Part shown: piece after piece, positions 52,635-60,728 of the stretch
Numbering within the stretch: the stretch's first letter is position 1
Layout of the letters: every line of letters starts with the position of its first letter
NCBI GenBank assembly: GCA_944324825.1
Contig: CALUXU010000009.1
Coordinates: forward strand, 1 to 64,000
From: Candidatus Gastranaerophilales bacterium
GTDB lineage: Bacteria; Cyanobacteriota; Vampirovibrionia; Gastranaerophilales; Gastranaerophilaceae
Length of the DNA: 64,000 nt
Reading direction: 5' to 3'
The notes under the pieces: model-generated
What the model was told of the DNA's origin: nothing
Databases searched by the model: none
The model's input: the letters and a program-made list of their open reading frames with translations, nothing else
Made by a program: the position numbers and the translations under genes

Positions 52635-52690
52635 GCAGGTTGGAGTTTTACCCCAACAAACTATTAATTTGGGGCTGAAAGTTCAACCAA
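52635..52690. repeat. GTTGGGG-family palindromic repeat unit
   Basis: GCAGGTTGGAGTTTTACCCC followed by AACAAACTATTAATTTGGGG and CTGAAAGTTCAACC. It has the same layout as the unit at 16977-17026. CCCTCTCCTATCAGGAGAGGG, another dispersed hairpin, lies just before it at about 52559-52579. Confidence 0.7.
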
Positions 52691-52765
52691 CAATTTTTAA
52701 ACGATTAGGCGGAGATTTAACCCAATACATTTACCCCCAATATATTTACCCCTTTACCCCTACAC

Positions 52766-53956
52766 CTAGAATCCTTGATTAATAAAAGTTTTAACTTTAA
52801 TTTGTCCTTCGACTTTGGTATCAGGCGGCAGGTTGAAATCGGAATAATCTTCTATAAATTCTATTTTAATCTGGTATGCCGGCTCAAAATTGGTTGTAAC
52901 CTGCCCGTTAGCATCTACTTGTGCAACCTGTTCATCGGCTTTAACCTGATAAACTTTTGCGGTTGTATCAACGGAGGTGACTTGACCTTTAAACGTTCTG
53001 TGTTTATATCCCGGGATTTTAATTTTTACAAACTGTCCTACCTGTACTTTCCCAAGTTGTGAAGGATGGACTCTTGCAATTACCCAGACTTGTTTTGGTA
53101 TAAGAGTGCACAAAACATCTGACGGGTTAACAATATCTCCCTGAGCGATGGAAATTCCGGAAATTATTCCGTCCTGCGGTGCAAAAACTTTTGTACACGA
53201 AAGGTTAAGTTTAACCTCTTCTTCCATTGCTTGAATATTTTTAATTTCTTTTTGGACTGATTCAACCGTATCATTGGAAACATCTATTTTTGATTTATCA
53301 ATATTAGGCTTTGGAATATTAATATCAACAGTTCCCGGTTTTTCTTGCGGATTATTACTTACTGCTGTATCTGACATATTTTGAACAGAATCGCCCATTG
53401 CTATTTTTTTTCTTGTCAAATTTGTTTGTGCAACATCTTCCGGAATATATGTTCTTGAATAATTTGTAAAATTATTTTCTCCTTGTGCGTAAGAAGGCGG
53501 ACGTCCGACCATATTATCTTGTTTTGTTTCCGTTACTCGGGTTGTTGTATTATTTGCCCCTTCTATTGTTTTCCCTGCATTTTCACCTTCTGCTGCCAAG
53601 TCCTCCGGCAGTGGTGCATTAGTCAGAATACGAAGTTTTTCTTTATATATTTCAAGGTCAGTTTCAAGCTTTATTAGCTCTTGTTCATAGTCTTTCGGAT
53701 CAATTTCCATTAAAAGGTCGCCTTTTCTAACCTCTTGATCCTTCATGATGTATGAATGTAAGATTTGACCGCTTGCTCTTGAGGTTACATTAATAAGGTG
53801 CCCGTCAATGACAGCTTCGGTTGTATGAACATACATAATCGGTACAATAAAGAATAAGTAAACCCCGAAAATTATAATTGCTGCAAGTGCTAAAATATCA
53901 AGGTTATAATCATCAATAATATCGTTGATAACAGTTCTAAGTTCTGATAAAGACAT
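52766..53956 (-). CDS. HlyD/EmrA-type membrane fusion protein
   Basis: This would be the periplasmic adaptor of an export system. The product has 396 residues. A cytoplasmic N-terminus and one membrane helix (ILALAAIIIFGVYLFFIVPI) are followed by the biotinyl-lipoyl-like half HLINVTSRASGQILHSYIMK, then DQEVRKGDLLMEIDPKDYEQ. A coiled and Asn/Thr-rich insert (about 110-230) comes next, then FAPQDGIISGISIAQGDIVN and the beta barrel LGKVQVGQFVKIKIPGYKHR. The insert is unusually polar for the family. No partner transporter or outer-membrane channel is adjacent. It is followed upstream on this strand by two small genes. Confidence 0.85.
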   Translation of the reverse strand: MSLSELRTVINDIIDDYNLDILALAAIIIFGVYLFFIVPIMYVHTTEAVIDGHLINVTSRASGQILHSYIMKDQEVRKGDLLMEIDPKDYEQELIKLETDLEIYKEKLRILTNAPLPEDLAAEGENAGKTIEGANNTTTRVTETKQDNMVGRPPSYAQGENNFTNYSRTYIPEDVAQTNLTRKKIAMGDSVQNMSDTAVSNNPQEKPGTVDINIPKPNIDKSKIDVSNDTVESVQKEIKNIQAMEEEVKLNLSCTKVFAPQDGIISGISIAQGDIVNPSDVLCTLIPKQVWVIARVHPSQLGKVQVGQFVKIKIPGYKHRTFKGQVTSVDTTAKVYQVKADEQVAQVDANGQVTTNFEPAYQIKIEFIEDYSDFNLPPDTKVEGQIKVKTFINQGF

Positions 53957-53959
53957 AGT

Positions 53960-54373
53960 TTATACCAAATTCATAATAAAAGATGCTTCTGCTTTCCCTA
54001 AATCAATCATACTGAAGGCTTTATCAGTATCTGTTGTTATTTCAATCCAGTCATCCGAGTCGTAATGTTCGTCCGAATTAAATTGATTTTTAAAAAGCAG
54101 GTTATAAAGAGCGGTAATATCATTATTCTCTTGTATTCCGTCTTTAAGTGTTAACAGATAGAATTTATTAACATTTTTCATATACAGCCCGACGGTTATT
54201 TTGCCGGAATTTTTGATTTCTTCAAGAAACTTATCCATCATTTCAAATTTGTTCTGTCCGTTGAAGGTATAATCTTCAAGATCAAAATATTTTTTCGCGG
54301 ATTCAAGAATCATATATGGCTGAAACCATTTGGTTACGATTCTGTGTCCTTTTTCTGTTAAAAGTTTGTCCAT
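53960..54373 (-). CDS. DUF1015 C-terminal-domain-like protein
   Basis: The product has 137 residues from the ATG at 54373. The pattern (YFDLEDYTFNGQNKFEMMDK, EIKNSGKITVGLYMKNVNKF, YLLTLKDGIQENNDITALYN, and the final WIEITTDTDKAFSMIDLGKA followed by EASFIMNLV) resembles the last part of DUF1015 proteins, which are normally about 400 residues. No N-terminal part is visible upstream, so this is either a stand-alone domain or a truncated gene. It lies 3 bases before the HlyD-type gene. Confidence 0.5.
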   Translation of the reverse strand: MDKLLTEKGHRIVTKWFQPYMILESAKKYFDLEDYTFNGQNKFEMMDKFLEEIKNSGKITVGLYMKNVNKFYLLTLKDGIQENNDITALYNLLFKNQFNSDEHYDSDDWIEITTDTDKAFSMIDLGKAEASFIMNLV

Positions 54374-54410
54374 TGTTAAAAACCCTATTTGAAATAAGTA
54401 CACTTTTATT

Positions 54411-55058
54411 TTAGTTTACTTGTTTCAAAATAACAAGGACATCTTCCAGTTCTTGTCTTAAATACTCGAGTTGTTGATTGACGTTATCCGGTGCGTAGAT
54501 TGCTCCTGATGACTGGTATGCAAGGTATTTATTATATCTCTCGGCTTCTGAGCGAAGTGTTGCGATTGATTTTGCATGCGTTCCTAAAGGCATGAGCTTT
54601 GTAAATGACATGTAATAACTTTCCGGTTTCCCTTCGTATTTTCGTCTTAGGGCGTCTATATTCAGATACAACACGTCAGCTTTTGCTACAAAAACCTGCG
54701 GAGTCATTTCATCTTCTATTCCTGCCAAAAGTTGTTCTATCAGCGGCACAATTCTTGCTACATCGCTCATATATTGGGAGTGTTTATCCTGCTTGTACAT
54801 AATATTTATAAATGCAGGGTTATCTTTTGGAACCGGTCTTAGTTCGTCCGGGTCATCAAATCCTTCCTGCGCTTCAAATACAGGAGTTGCTTCCGTTGGT
54901 GTTGAAGGCTGGAATTTTGCCGTAACATCCGGCAGTGTTCCGATATACCCTTTTTGTGATTGTATGTTCATTGAATCAACAGTGTTATCGACTGTTTTAG
55001 AGTATACGGGTACTGATATCAGAAATATGGTTAAAATTATCGATAATAACTTCTTCAT
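54411..55058 (-). CDS. Exported hypothetical protein
   Basis: The product has 215 residues from the ATG at 55058. MKKLLSIILTIFLISVPVYS is a signal peptide. The mature part starts TVDNTVDSMNIQSQKGYIGT. A Pro/Glu-rich linker leads to a helical region (SQYMSDVARIVPLIEQLLAG, YNKYLAYQSSGAIYAPDNVN, YLRQELEDVLVILKQVN). No family is recognised. The longer reading from 55163 would overlap the trpS start region and lacks a better start. Confidence 0.6.
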   Translation of the reverse strand: MKKLLSIILTIFLISVPVYSKTVDNTVDSMNIQSQKGYIGTLPDVTAKFQPSTPTEATPVFEAQEGFDDPDELRPVPKDNPAFINIMYKQDKHSQYMSDVARIVPLIEQLLAGIEDEMTPQVFVAKADVLYLNIDALRRKYEGKPESYYMSFTKLMPLGTHAKSIATLRSEAERYNKYLAYQSSGAIYAPDNVNQQLEYLRQELEDVLVILKQVN

Positions 55059-55154
55059 ATATATGATTATACTGATAATTATTGAAAAATCATCCACTAA
55101 TAATTTTAAATTGATATTTTTGTGTATAATAAAAATACAAAGTGAGGTTAAAGT

Positions 55155-56156
55155 ATGAAGCAAAGAATTATGTCAGGCATGCGCCCTACGGGTAAATTAC
55201 ATTTAGGACACTATTTGGGGGTTATTGATAACTGGGTTAAATTACAGGACGAATATGAATGTTTTTATCAGATAGCTGACTGGCATGCACTCACTACAAA
55301 ATATGACAGCACCTCTGATCTCAAACAAAATATAATAGATGTTGTTTCGGATTGGCTGGCGGCAGGTCTTGACCCTGAAAAATCCACTATATATGTACAA
55401 TCTCTTGTTCCGGAGACTGCCGAATTACATATTTATTTGAGTATGATTACTCCGCAAAACTGGGTGGAGCGTGATCCGACATTAAAAGATATGGCTAAAA
55501 TCCTGAAATCAAAAGAAGGTTTTGGAACTCAGGTCAATTATGGGCTTATGGGCTACCCTGTTTTGATGACAGCGGATATTTTGTTATTTAATGCAGACTT
55601 TGTCCCGGTTGGGATTGATCAGGTGGCTCACGTTGAACTTACCCGTGATATAGCAAGAAGATTCAATTTTATATACAAAACGGATTTCTTTAAAGAGCCG
55701 CAGCCAAAACTTAATAACTGTTCTTTAATCTGCGGACTTGACGGGAATAAGATGGGAAAATCATTCCATAATGATATAAAAATTTCCGATACGGATGAAG
55801 TTACTGCGAAAAAAGTTATGACGGCAATTACTGACAGAAGCCGTATCAGAAAAGATGATTTAGGTCATCCTGACGAATGTGAAGTTGCGTTCAAATACTG
55901 GAAAATATTTGGTACGGAAGAAGAAATTGCAGCAGTCAGAGAGGAATGTGAAAAAGGACTCAGAGGGTGCGCTCAATGTAAACGTGAACTCGGGGCTAAG
56001 ATTAATGCAAGAATGGCAGATATCAGAGAAAAGAGAAGATATTTTGAAGCACACCCTGAAGTTGTTGACAAAATTATCCGCGAAGGCTCTGAAAAAGCCA
56101 GAGTTGAAGCTAAGAAAACAATCGATAAAGTAAGAAATATTATCGGTATGTACTAG
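55155..56156 (+). CDS. trpS: Tryptophan--tRNA ligase
   Basis: This is a class I synthetase that charges tRNA-Trp. The product has 333 residues. The HIGH-type motif is GMRPTGKLHLGHYLGVIDNW and the KMSKS-type motif is GLDGNKMGKSFHNDI. WHALTTKYD, MTADILLFNADFVPVGIDQ and HVELTRDIARRFN are typical. GAGG precedes the ATG. The matching tRNA-Trp gene is about 18 kb away. Confidence 0.96.
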   Translation: MKQRIMSGMRPTGKLHLGHYLGVIDNWVKLQDEYECFYQIADWHALTTKYDSTSDLKQNIIDVVSDWLAAGLDPEKSTIYVQSLVPETAELHIYLSMITPQNWVERDPTLKDMAKILKSKEGFGTQVNYGLMGYPVLMTADILLFNADFVPVGIDQVAHVELTRDIARRFNFIYKTDFFKEPQPKLNNCSLICGLDGNKMGKSFHNDIKISDTDEVTAKKVMTAITDRSRIRKDDLGHPDECEVAFKYWKIFGTEEEIAAVREECEKGLRGCAQCKRELGAKINARMADIREKRRYFEAHPEVVDKIIREGSEKARVEAKKTIDKVRNIIGMY

Positions 56157-56198
56157 AACTCTTTGAAAAAAATGATATAATTATAAAAAGAGGTTTTT

Positions 56199-56894
56199 AT
56201 GAAAAAGATATTGTTAATTTTTGCTATATTTCTTGCGACAACGTGTACAGCTTTAGCTGAGGATATGAAGGTTATGGCATTGACGGATTTTTCAACGGCT
56301 GCTCCGAAAGAAATTCAGGTTAAAGTTATGGAATCTATGCAGCTTGATGAGGGTATCGATATTCCAGCAGGTTCTATTGTTACCGGAAATATGATTGATG
56401 TTATTCCGGCGAAAAGATTAAAACGGGATGCAACGTTTTCTTTTATGCCGACAAGCTATAAAACACCTAACAATGAAAGATACAAAATTAACAAAAAATA
56501 TATAGGTAAATTCTCACCGAAGTTTGAATTGGACAAAGGCGGACTTGCCAAAAGCGCTGCATTGTCTGTCGGAGATGTGCTTTTGAGCGGGTTTAGTACA
56601 GGCTATCATGCGATAGAAGGTGCGGTTAAAGATGAAAAAGGCAACAGATTATTTTCTGCCGTAAATAATGTTTACCAAAACTCCTTCTTCTCATACGTAG
56701 AAAAGGGCGGTGATACTTATATCAAAGCAGAGTCGCTTTTCTCATTCAAGTTTAAAGATCCTGATAAAGATGAAGAAGCCGGAGCTGCCAATAACGAGCC
56801 GGCTGTAACAAAAATGGAAGCACCTAAAGTTGAGGATGTACCGGGGATTGACAGTGATTCCCTTCCAATGCCGAAAAATTGTCCGCGTTATTAA
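56199..56894 (+). CDS. Exported hypothetical protein
   Basis: The product has 231 residues. MKKILLIFAIFLATTCTALA is a signal peptide. The mature protein contains DEGIDIPAGSIVTGNMIDVI and PAKRLKRDATFSFMPTSYKT, a beta-rich pattern seen in barrel-sandwich or adaptor-like periplasmic proteins, then LAKSAALSVGDVLLSGFSTG. The C-terminus is acidic and Pro-rich (KDPDKDEEAGAANNEPAVTK). No family is recognised. AGAGG precedes the ATG. Confidence 0.6.
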   Translation: MKKILLIFAIFLATTCTALAEDMKVMALTDFSTAAPKEIQVKVMESMQLDEGIDIPAGSIVTGNMIDVIPAKRLKRDATFSFMPTSYKTPNNERYKINKKYIGKFSPKFELDKGGLAKSAALSVGDVLLSGFSTGYHAIEGAVKDEKGNRLFSAVNNVYQNSFFSYVEKGGDTYIKAESLFSFKFKDPDKDEEAGAANNEPAVTKMEAPKVEDVPGIDSDSLPMPKNCPRY

Positions 56895-57123
56895 TTACGG
56901 ATTTCAAAATGTTTGATGCGATTTCGGAACGGTTTACAAAATTTTGTTTGCGTACGGTTTTGGAACCTAAAACCAATCTGTCCGGATCTAAAATGTAATT
57001 TTTTATAACTGTTGATTTATTTTTTGTCATACTCCATGCTAAAATAATCTTGTGGTATATTAATCTGCAAAAAGTCTAAATAAACGGTAATATTGAGATA
57101 AATAGCATTTGAGATAAAGTTTT

Positions 57124-59034
57124 ATGACAAAAGAAAAAATATTTTTAACTATATTACTTGCTGTTGTATGTCTTTTTTCTGCAATAACTGTTAATAAAAA
57201 ACTTACGGAAAATGATGATATGGCAAAGTATAAACAAGCCATAGAGCTTTATCAGAAAAATGAGTTTGATAAAGCGTATAATTATTTTTCACAAATATCA
57301 AGATTTTCTGTTTTAAAACCGGCGGCACTATTTAGAGAAGCAAGATGCGCGCAAAGCTCGGGAAATATTCAAGCTGCAATGAGAAATTACAGTATCCTTT
57401 TGAAAAGGTTTCCTAATTCTTCTCTTTATCCGATAAGCGAATATAATCTTGCAGTCCTTTTATTTGACAGAAAAGATTATTTCGCGGCGAAAAGACATTT
57501 TAATCATTTGATAAATAAATTTGGTGATACGGAAGTTGCGATTGCTTCTAAGTATTATCTCGGGATTATAAATAATGACTCTCAACTATTAATTGAATAC
57601 TTGGGACTTTCTCCAAACGGCAGGCATGCTCAAAACGCAATTGATATTTTATCTCAACAGGATATTAAATTTACAAATGAAGAAAATCTTGTAATTGCAA
57701 ATTCCTATCTTGCGACGGATAATTATGCTAATGCCCTAAATTATTACCAAAAAACAAGTCTTCCGTACAGCTGGTGCGGATATGCAAGGACACTGTATAA
57801 ACTCGGGAAATGGAATGAGGCTAAGAGTATAACCGTTAAAGGTTTACAACTTTATTCATCTTTTGCTGAATCTAAATGTATTTATGAAAATATTGATAGT
57901 TTTATATCATTATCGGATTCAAAGCTAACAACTCTAAAATACCTTTACAGTATTAATCCAAAGGCTAAGGGTGCGGATTATATATTATATCTGACTGCAA
58001 AATATTCCCCGTCTTCCGAAACACCTTATATTTATGAGCAGCTTTATAAAAAATTCCCTGACGGTCAATTTTCGGGTGAAGCGTTATACAAAACATTTTA
58101 TTCAAAAATAAATCAGGATAAATATGATACGGCATTAAAACTTGGCAGGATACATCTTTCAAGATTCAGTAATACAAATTCGGCACCTGCTGTTATGTAT
58201 TGGATGGCTAAAATCTACGACAAAAAACAAATGTACGATATGGCAAAAAGTTACTACAAGGGTGTTTTATCAAAATACCCTGACAGTTATTACGCACTGA
58301 GAGCGAATGCAAAACTTCATCAGGGTCATAAAATGCTTGAAGATAGAGAATTGTGTACAAAACCGGTTGTATTCCCGACAAAAAATAAATCAGAAGCAGA
58401 TCTTGCCATAAAACTTGCTCAACTCGGGGATTATGATTTTGTAAAAGAATTATATAAAAACGATGAATTTGTACAAAGCTGGATTGAGTATCAGCAGGGG
58501 AATTACACCCATTCTGCATTTATAGCAAGAGAAGCTATGGACAAACTGGAAATAAAACCTGATTTTAAAGATACAAGATGGCGGCTTGTATATCCGCTGC
58601 ATTACTATAACTATGTTCAAAAATACTCACAGGACGAAAATCCCATTATTATTCAGGCAATTATAAAAGAAGAAAGCCATTTTAATCCTGGTGCAAAGAG
58701 TCCTGTCGGCGCTGTGGGATTAATGCAGCTTATGCCTGCAACCGCAAACGAAATTGCGAATGCGTACGGCTTACCTAATAACCTTTATAATCCGGAATAT
58801 AATATTCACCTCGGCTGTCTTTATTACGGTAAAATGCGTAAAAGCTTGAATGATAAAGATATGTCTGCAATTATGGCGTATAATGGCGGTTGGGCTGCCG
58901 TAACCAGATGGAAAAATAAACTGAATTATGATGACATAGATGACTTTGTCGAAAAAATTCCGTACCCTGAAACACAAGATTACCTCAAAAAAGTCCTCAG
59001 AAGTTACTGGAATTACTCAAATATATACAAATAA
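57124..59034 (+). CDS. Soluble lytic transglycosylase (Slt-like)
   Basis: The enzyme cleaves peptidoglycan glycan strands to 1,6-anhydro ends. The product has 636 residues. An N-terminal membrane segment or uncleaved signal (FLTILLAVVCLFSAITVNKK) is followed by about 400 residues of TPR-like helices (for example YKQAIELYQKNEFDKAYNYF and FPNSSLYPISEYNLAVLLFD). The SLT domain (about 500-620) has the catalytic Glu in IIQAIIKEESHFNPGAKSPV, then GAVGLMQLMPATANEIANAY, and AIMAYNGGWAAVTRW. It fits with the cell-wall genes in the window. Confidence 0.92.
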   Translation: MTKEKIFLTILLAVVCLFSAITVNKKLTENDDMAKYKQAIELYQKNEFDKAYNYFSQISRFSVLKPAALFREARCAQSSGNIQAAMRNYSILLKRFPNSSLYPISEYNLAVLLFDRKDYFAAKRHFNHLINKFGDTEVAIASKYYLGIINNDSQLLIEYLGLSPNGRHAQNAIDILSQQDIKFTNEENLVIANSYLATDNYANALNYYQKTSLPYSWCGYARTLYKLGKWNEAKSITVKGLQLYSSFAESKCIYENIDSFISLSDSKLTTLKYLYSINPKAKGADYILYLTAKYSPSSETPYIYEQLYKKFPDGQFSGEALYKTFYSKINQDKYDTALKLGRIHLSRFSNTNSAPAVMYWMAKIYDKKQMYDMAKSYYKGVLSKYPDSYYALRANAKLHQGHKMLEDRELCTKPVVFPTKNKSEADLAIKLAQLGDYDFVKELYKNDEFVQSWIEYQQGNYTHSAFIAREAMDKLEIKPDFKDTRWRLVYPLHYYNYVQKYSQDENPIIIQAIIKEESHFNPGAKSPVGAVGLMQLMPATANEIANAYGLPNNLYNPEYNIHLGCLYYGKMRKSLNDKDMSAIMAYNGGWAAVTRWKNKLNYDDIDDFVEKIPYPETQDYLKKVLRSYWNYSNIYK

Positions 59035-59106
59035 TTTGTACATGATTTGAATAATATGCTATAATTTTATCGTCATTTCTCTTGGGGATTTACATAAGGA
59101 GATTAT

Positions 59107-59832
59107 TTGAGGCATTATATTTTTACAGATGAAAGTAATACTGACCAGGCTAGATTTATGTTAATCGGCGGGATATGGGTTGATGAAGCAACTCTTCAAG
59201 CAGTTAATAAAGAATGTGCTGAGTACAAAAAATCTATTGGTTGGAAAGAAGATACAAAATTTAACTGGAAAAAAATATCGAAACAGGCTTTAGAAAAATA
59301 TTACGGGTTTATTGATATTTTTTTTAAGTATAATCTTAGGTTTAATTGTATTGTTGTCGATTCAAAAGAGATAAGTCTTAAAGATAATTTGTACAATGAC
59401 TCTGAATTAGGTTTTTATGTTTTTTATTATATGTTATTGCAAGAAAATTCCTTAGAAAATACTGATTATTATATATTAATGGACAGAATGACTATTAGAA
59501 GAAAAAATATTCTGGAGAAGATTAAATATTGGCTTATAACTCCTTATATGGGGAAAGAGAAACCAAAGGAAATAATAAATGTAAGAACAATCGAATTTGT
59601 TGATTCAAAAAAATACAATATTATTCAAATGGCGGATTTATTACTAGGTGCTATTGGCTCTCATTATAACCATAGACATATGAAGCCGAATATTGCTCAG
59701 CACAAAAAAGATTTTGCCCAGTATATAGCAAAACATCTGGGAAAAAATGATTTAATTTTTCATACAGAAAAAGCTGGTTATAAAAATATAAATATTTGGT
59801 TATTTGAAAGCCCTTCAAAAATAAAAATATAA
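59107..59832 (+). CDS. DUF3800 domain protein
   Basis: The product has 241 residues. The start RHYIFTDESNTDQARFMLIG and the end NIIQMADLLLGAIGSHYNHR match the DUF3800 pattern, an RNase H-like fold with acidic residues (DES near the start, DR and MAD later). The function is not known. Some members lie in defence or mobile regions. The start is TTG at 59107, with AGGAG 8 bases upstream. Confidence 0.8.
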   Translation: MRHYIFTDESNTDQARFMLIGGIWVDEATLQAVNKECAEYKKSIGWKEDTKFNWKKISKQALEKYYGFIDIFFKYNLRFNCIVVDSKEISLKDNLYNDSELGFYVFYYMLLQENSLENTDYYILMDRMTIRRKNILEKIKYWLITPYMGKEKPKEIINVRTIEFVDSKKYNIIQMADLLLGAIGSHYNHRHMKPNIAQHKKDFAQYIAKHLGKNDLIFHTEKAGYKNINIWLFESPSKIKI

Positions 59833-59905
59833 CGCCCCTATGCCTACAAATCCCTTGATTTCAAGGACCTTAGATTATCCAAGGCTTTCAGCATAAAAGC
59901 GTTAT
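59829..59905 (+). other. Imperfect long stem after the DUF3800 gene
   Basis: ATAACGC (59829-59835) pairs with GCGTTAT (59899-59905), and TATGC pairs with GCATA. CCTTGATTTCAAGG lies inside. It begins in the stop codon. There is no T-run, so termination is uncertain. Confidence 0.45.
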
Positions 59906-59958
59906 ATAATTATTATTACTTATTTCATGCATTAATTCAATAGTCGTCATGTATGATT

Positions 59959-59986
59959 TTTACACAACTTCATGAAGTTGTGTAAA
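59959..59986. promoter_or_regulatory. Perfect 28-base palindrome
   Basis: TTTACACAACTTCA is followed at once by its exact reverse complement TGAAGTTGTGTAAA. Such a site could be a dimer-binding operator. The nearest gene downstream encodes a MarR regulator at 60236. Confidence 0.6.
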
Positions 59987-60040
59987 TATTTTGCAAATAG
60001 ATATTGTTAACTTTTGTAAAGAATTTTGCCAGTAGTGAAA

Positions 60041-60170
60041 TTGGGAGGTTAGTATATACTTTATATATATGTAATCAATAAGAGAGCAAATAAAAAGATT
60101 TTTTATATACCCTAATTCCCTTCCTAATTCTAGTTTTACTCCTCATAATTGTTAGAGGAGTTTTTTTTAT
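60041..60170 (+). ncRNA. Possible small RNA or attenuated leader with its own terminator
   Basis: TTGGGA (60041-60046), a 17-base spacer and TATATA (60064-60069) form a possible promoter. ACTCCTC and GAGGAGT followed by seven or more T residues form a clear terminator at 60138-60170. No ORF lies between. The transcript would be about 90 bases. It could also be a leader of the MarR gene that ends early. Confidence 0.35.
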
Positions 60171-60235
60171 GCGAAAAACATTTTTTAAATAAAAAATTCT
60201 ATAGAATTCTACCTATTTTATGATAAAATTAGGTT

Positions 60236-60670
60236 ATGAATGAAGAAAAAACTTGCAGTTATTTTATCAGAAATATTGCGCATACAATTAAGTGTTTGCA
60301 GGATAAATGCCTTGTTCATTACGGACTGACGAACCAACAGGCACGATTATTGGGAGAGATTATTAAACTTTCTAGAACAAAGAAGGTATTTGGCAGAAAA
60401 GAGCTTGAAAACCGTCTTAATTTGAAGGGGCCTTCTGTTACAAGTCTTTTGCACGGGCTTGAGAAAAAGAAACTCATTGAAACAGAATCTAATAACAATG
60501 ATGCAAGAAGAAAAACATTAAAACCGACAGAAGAAGGCAAAAAATTGATTAAGCAAATGGATTTGGTTTTTGAAGCAACCGAAAACCAGCTTACGGATAG
60601 GCTTGAGGAAGATGAAATCAAAAAATTTAAGGAATATCTTGAAGTTGCCTATGAAAATATGAAGGAATAG
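60236..60670 (+). CDS. MarR-family transcriptional regulator
   Basis: The product has 144 residues with the winged HTH: YGLTNQQARLLGEIIKLSRT, FGRKELENRLNLKGPSVTSL, LHGLEKKKLIETESNNNDAR and RKTLKPTEEGKKLIKQMD. The wing carries the conserved DxRxK-like sequence (NDARRK). It probably binds a palindromic operator. The 28-base palindrome 250 bases upstream and the promoter region just before the ATG are candidates. The AsmA-like gene follows 58 bases later. Confidence 0.9.
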   Translation: MNEEKTCSYFIRNIAHTIKCLQDKCLVHYGLTNQQARLLGEIIKLSRTKKVFGRKELENRLNLKGPSVTSLLHGLEKKKLIETESNNNDARRKTLKPTEEGKKLIKQMDLVFEATENQLTDRLEEDEIKKFKEYLEVAYENMKE

Positions 60671-60728
60671 TCACTTAACTAGCGGATAGCTTAACATTAT
60701 AATTTGGTATATAATTATAACGTTTAAA

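Noticed and set aside
56824-57030. Minus-strand ORF of 68 residues after the exported protein gene
   Set aside because: It overlaps the end of the plus-strand gene and has no ribosome-binding site. Part of it looks protein-like, so a decayed gene is possible, but I cannot support it.
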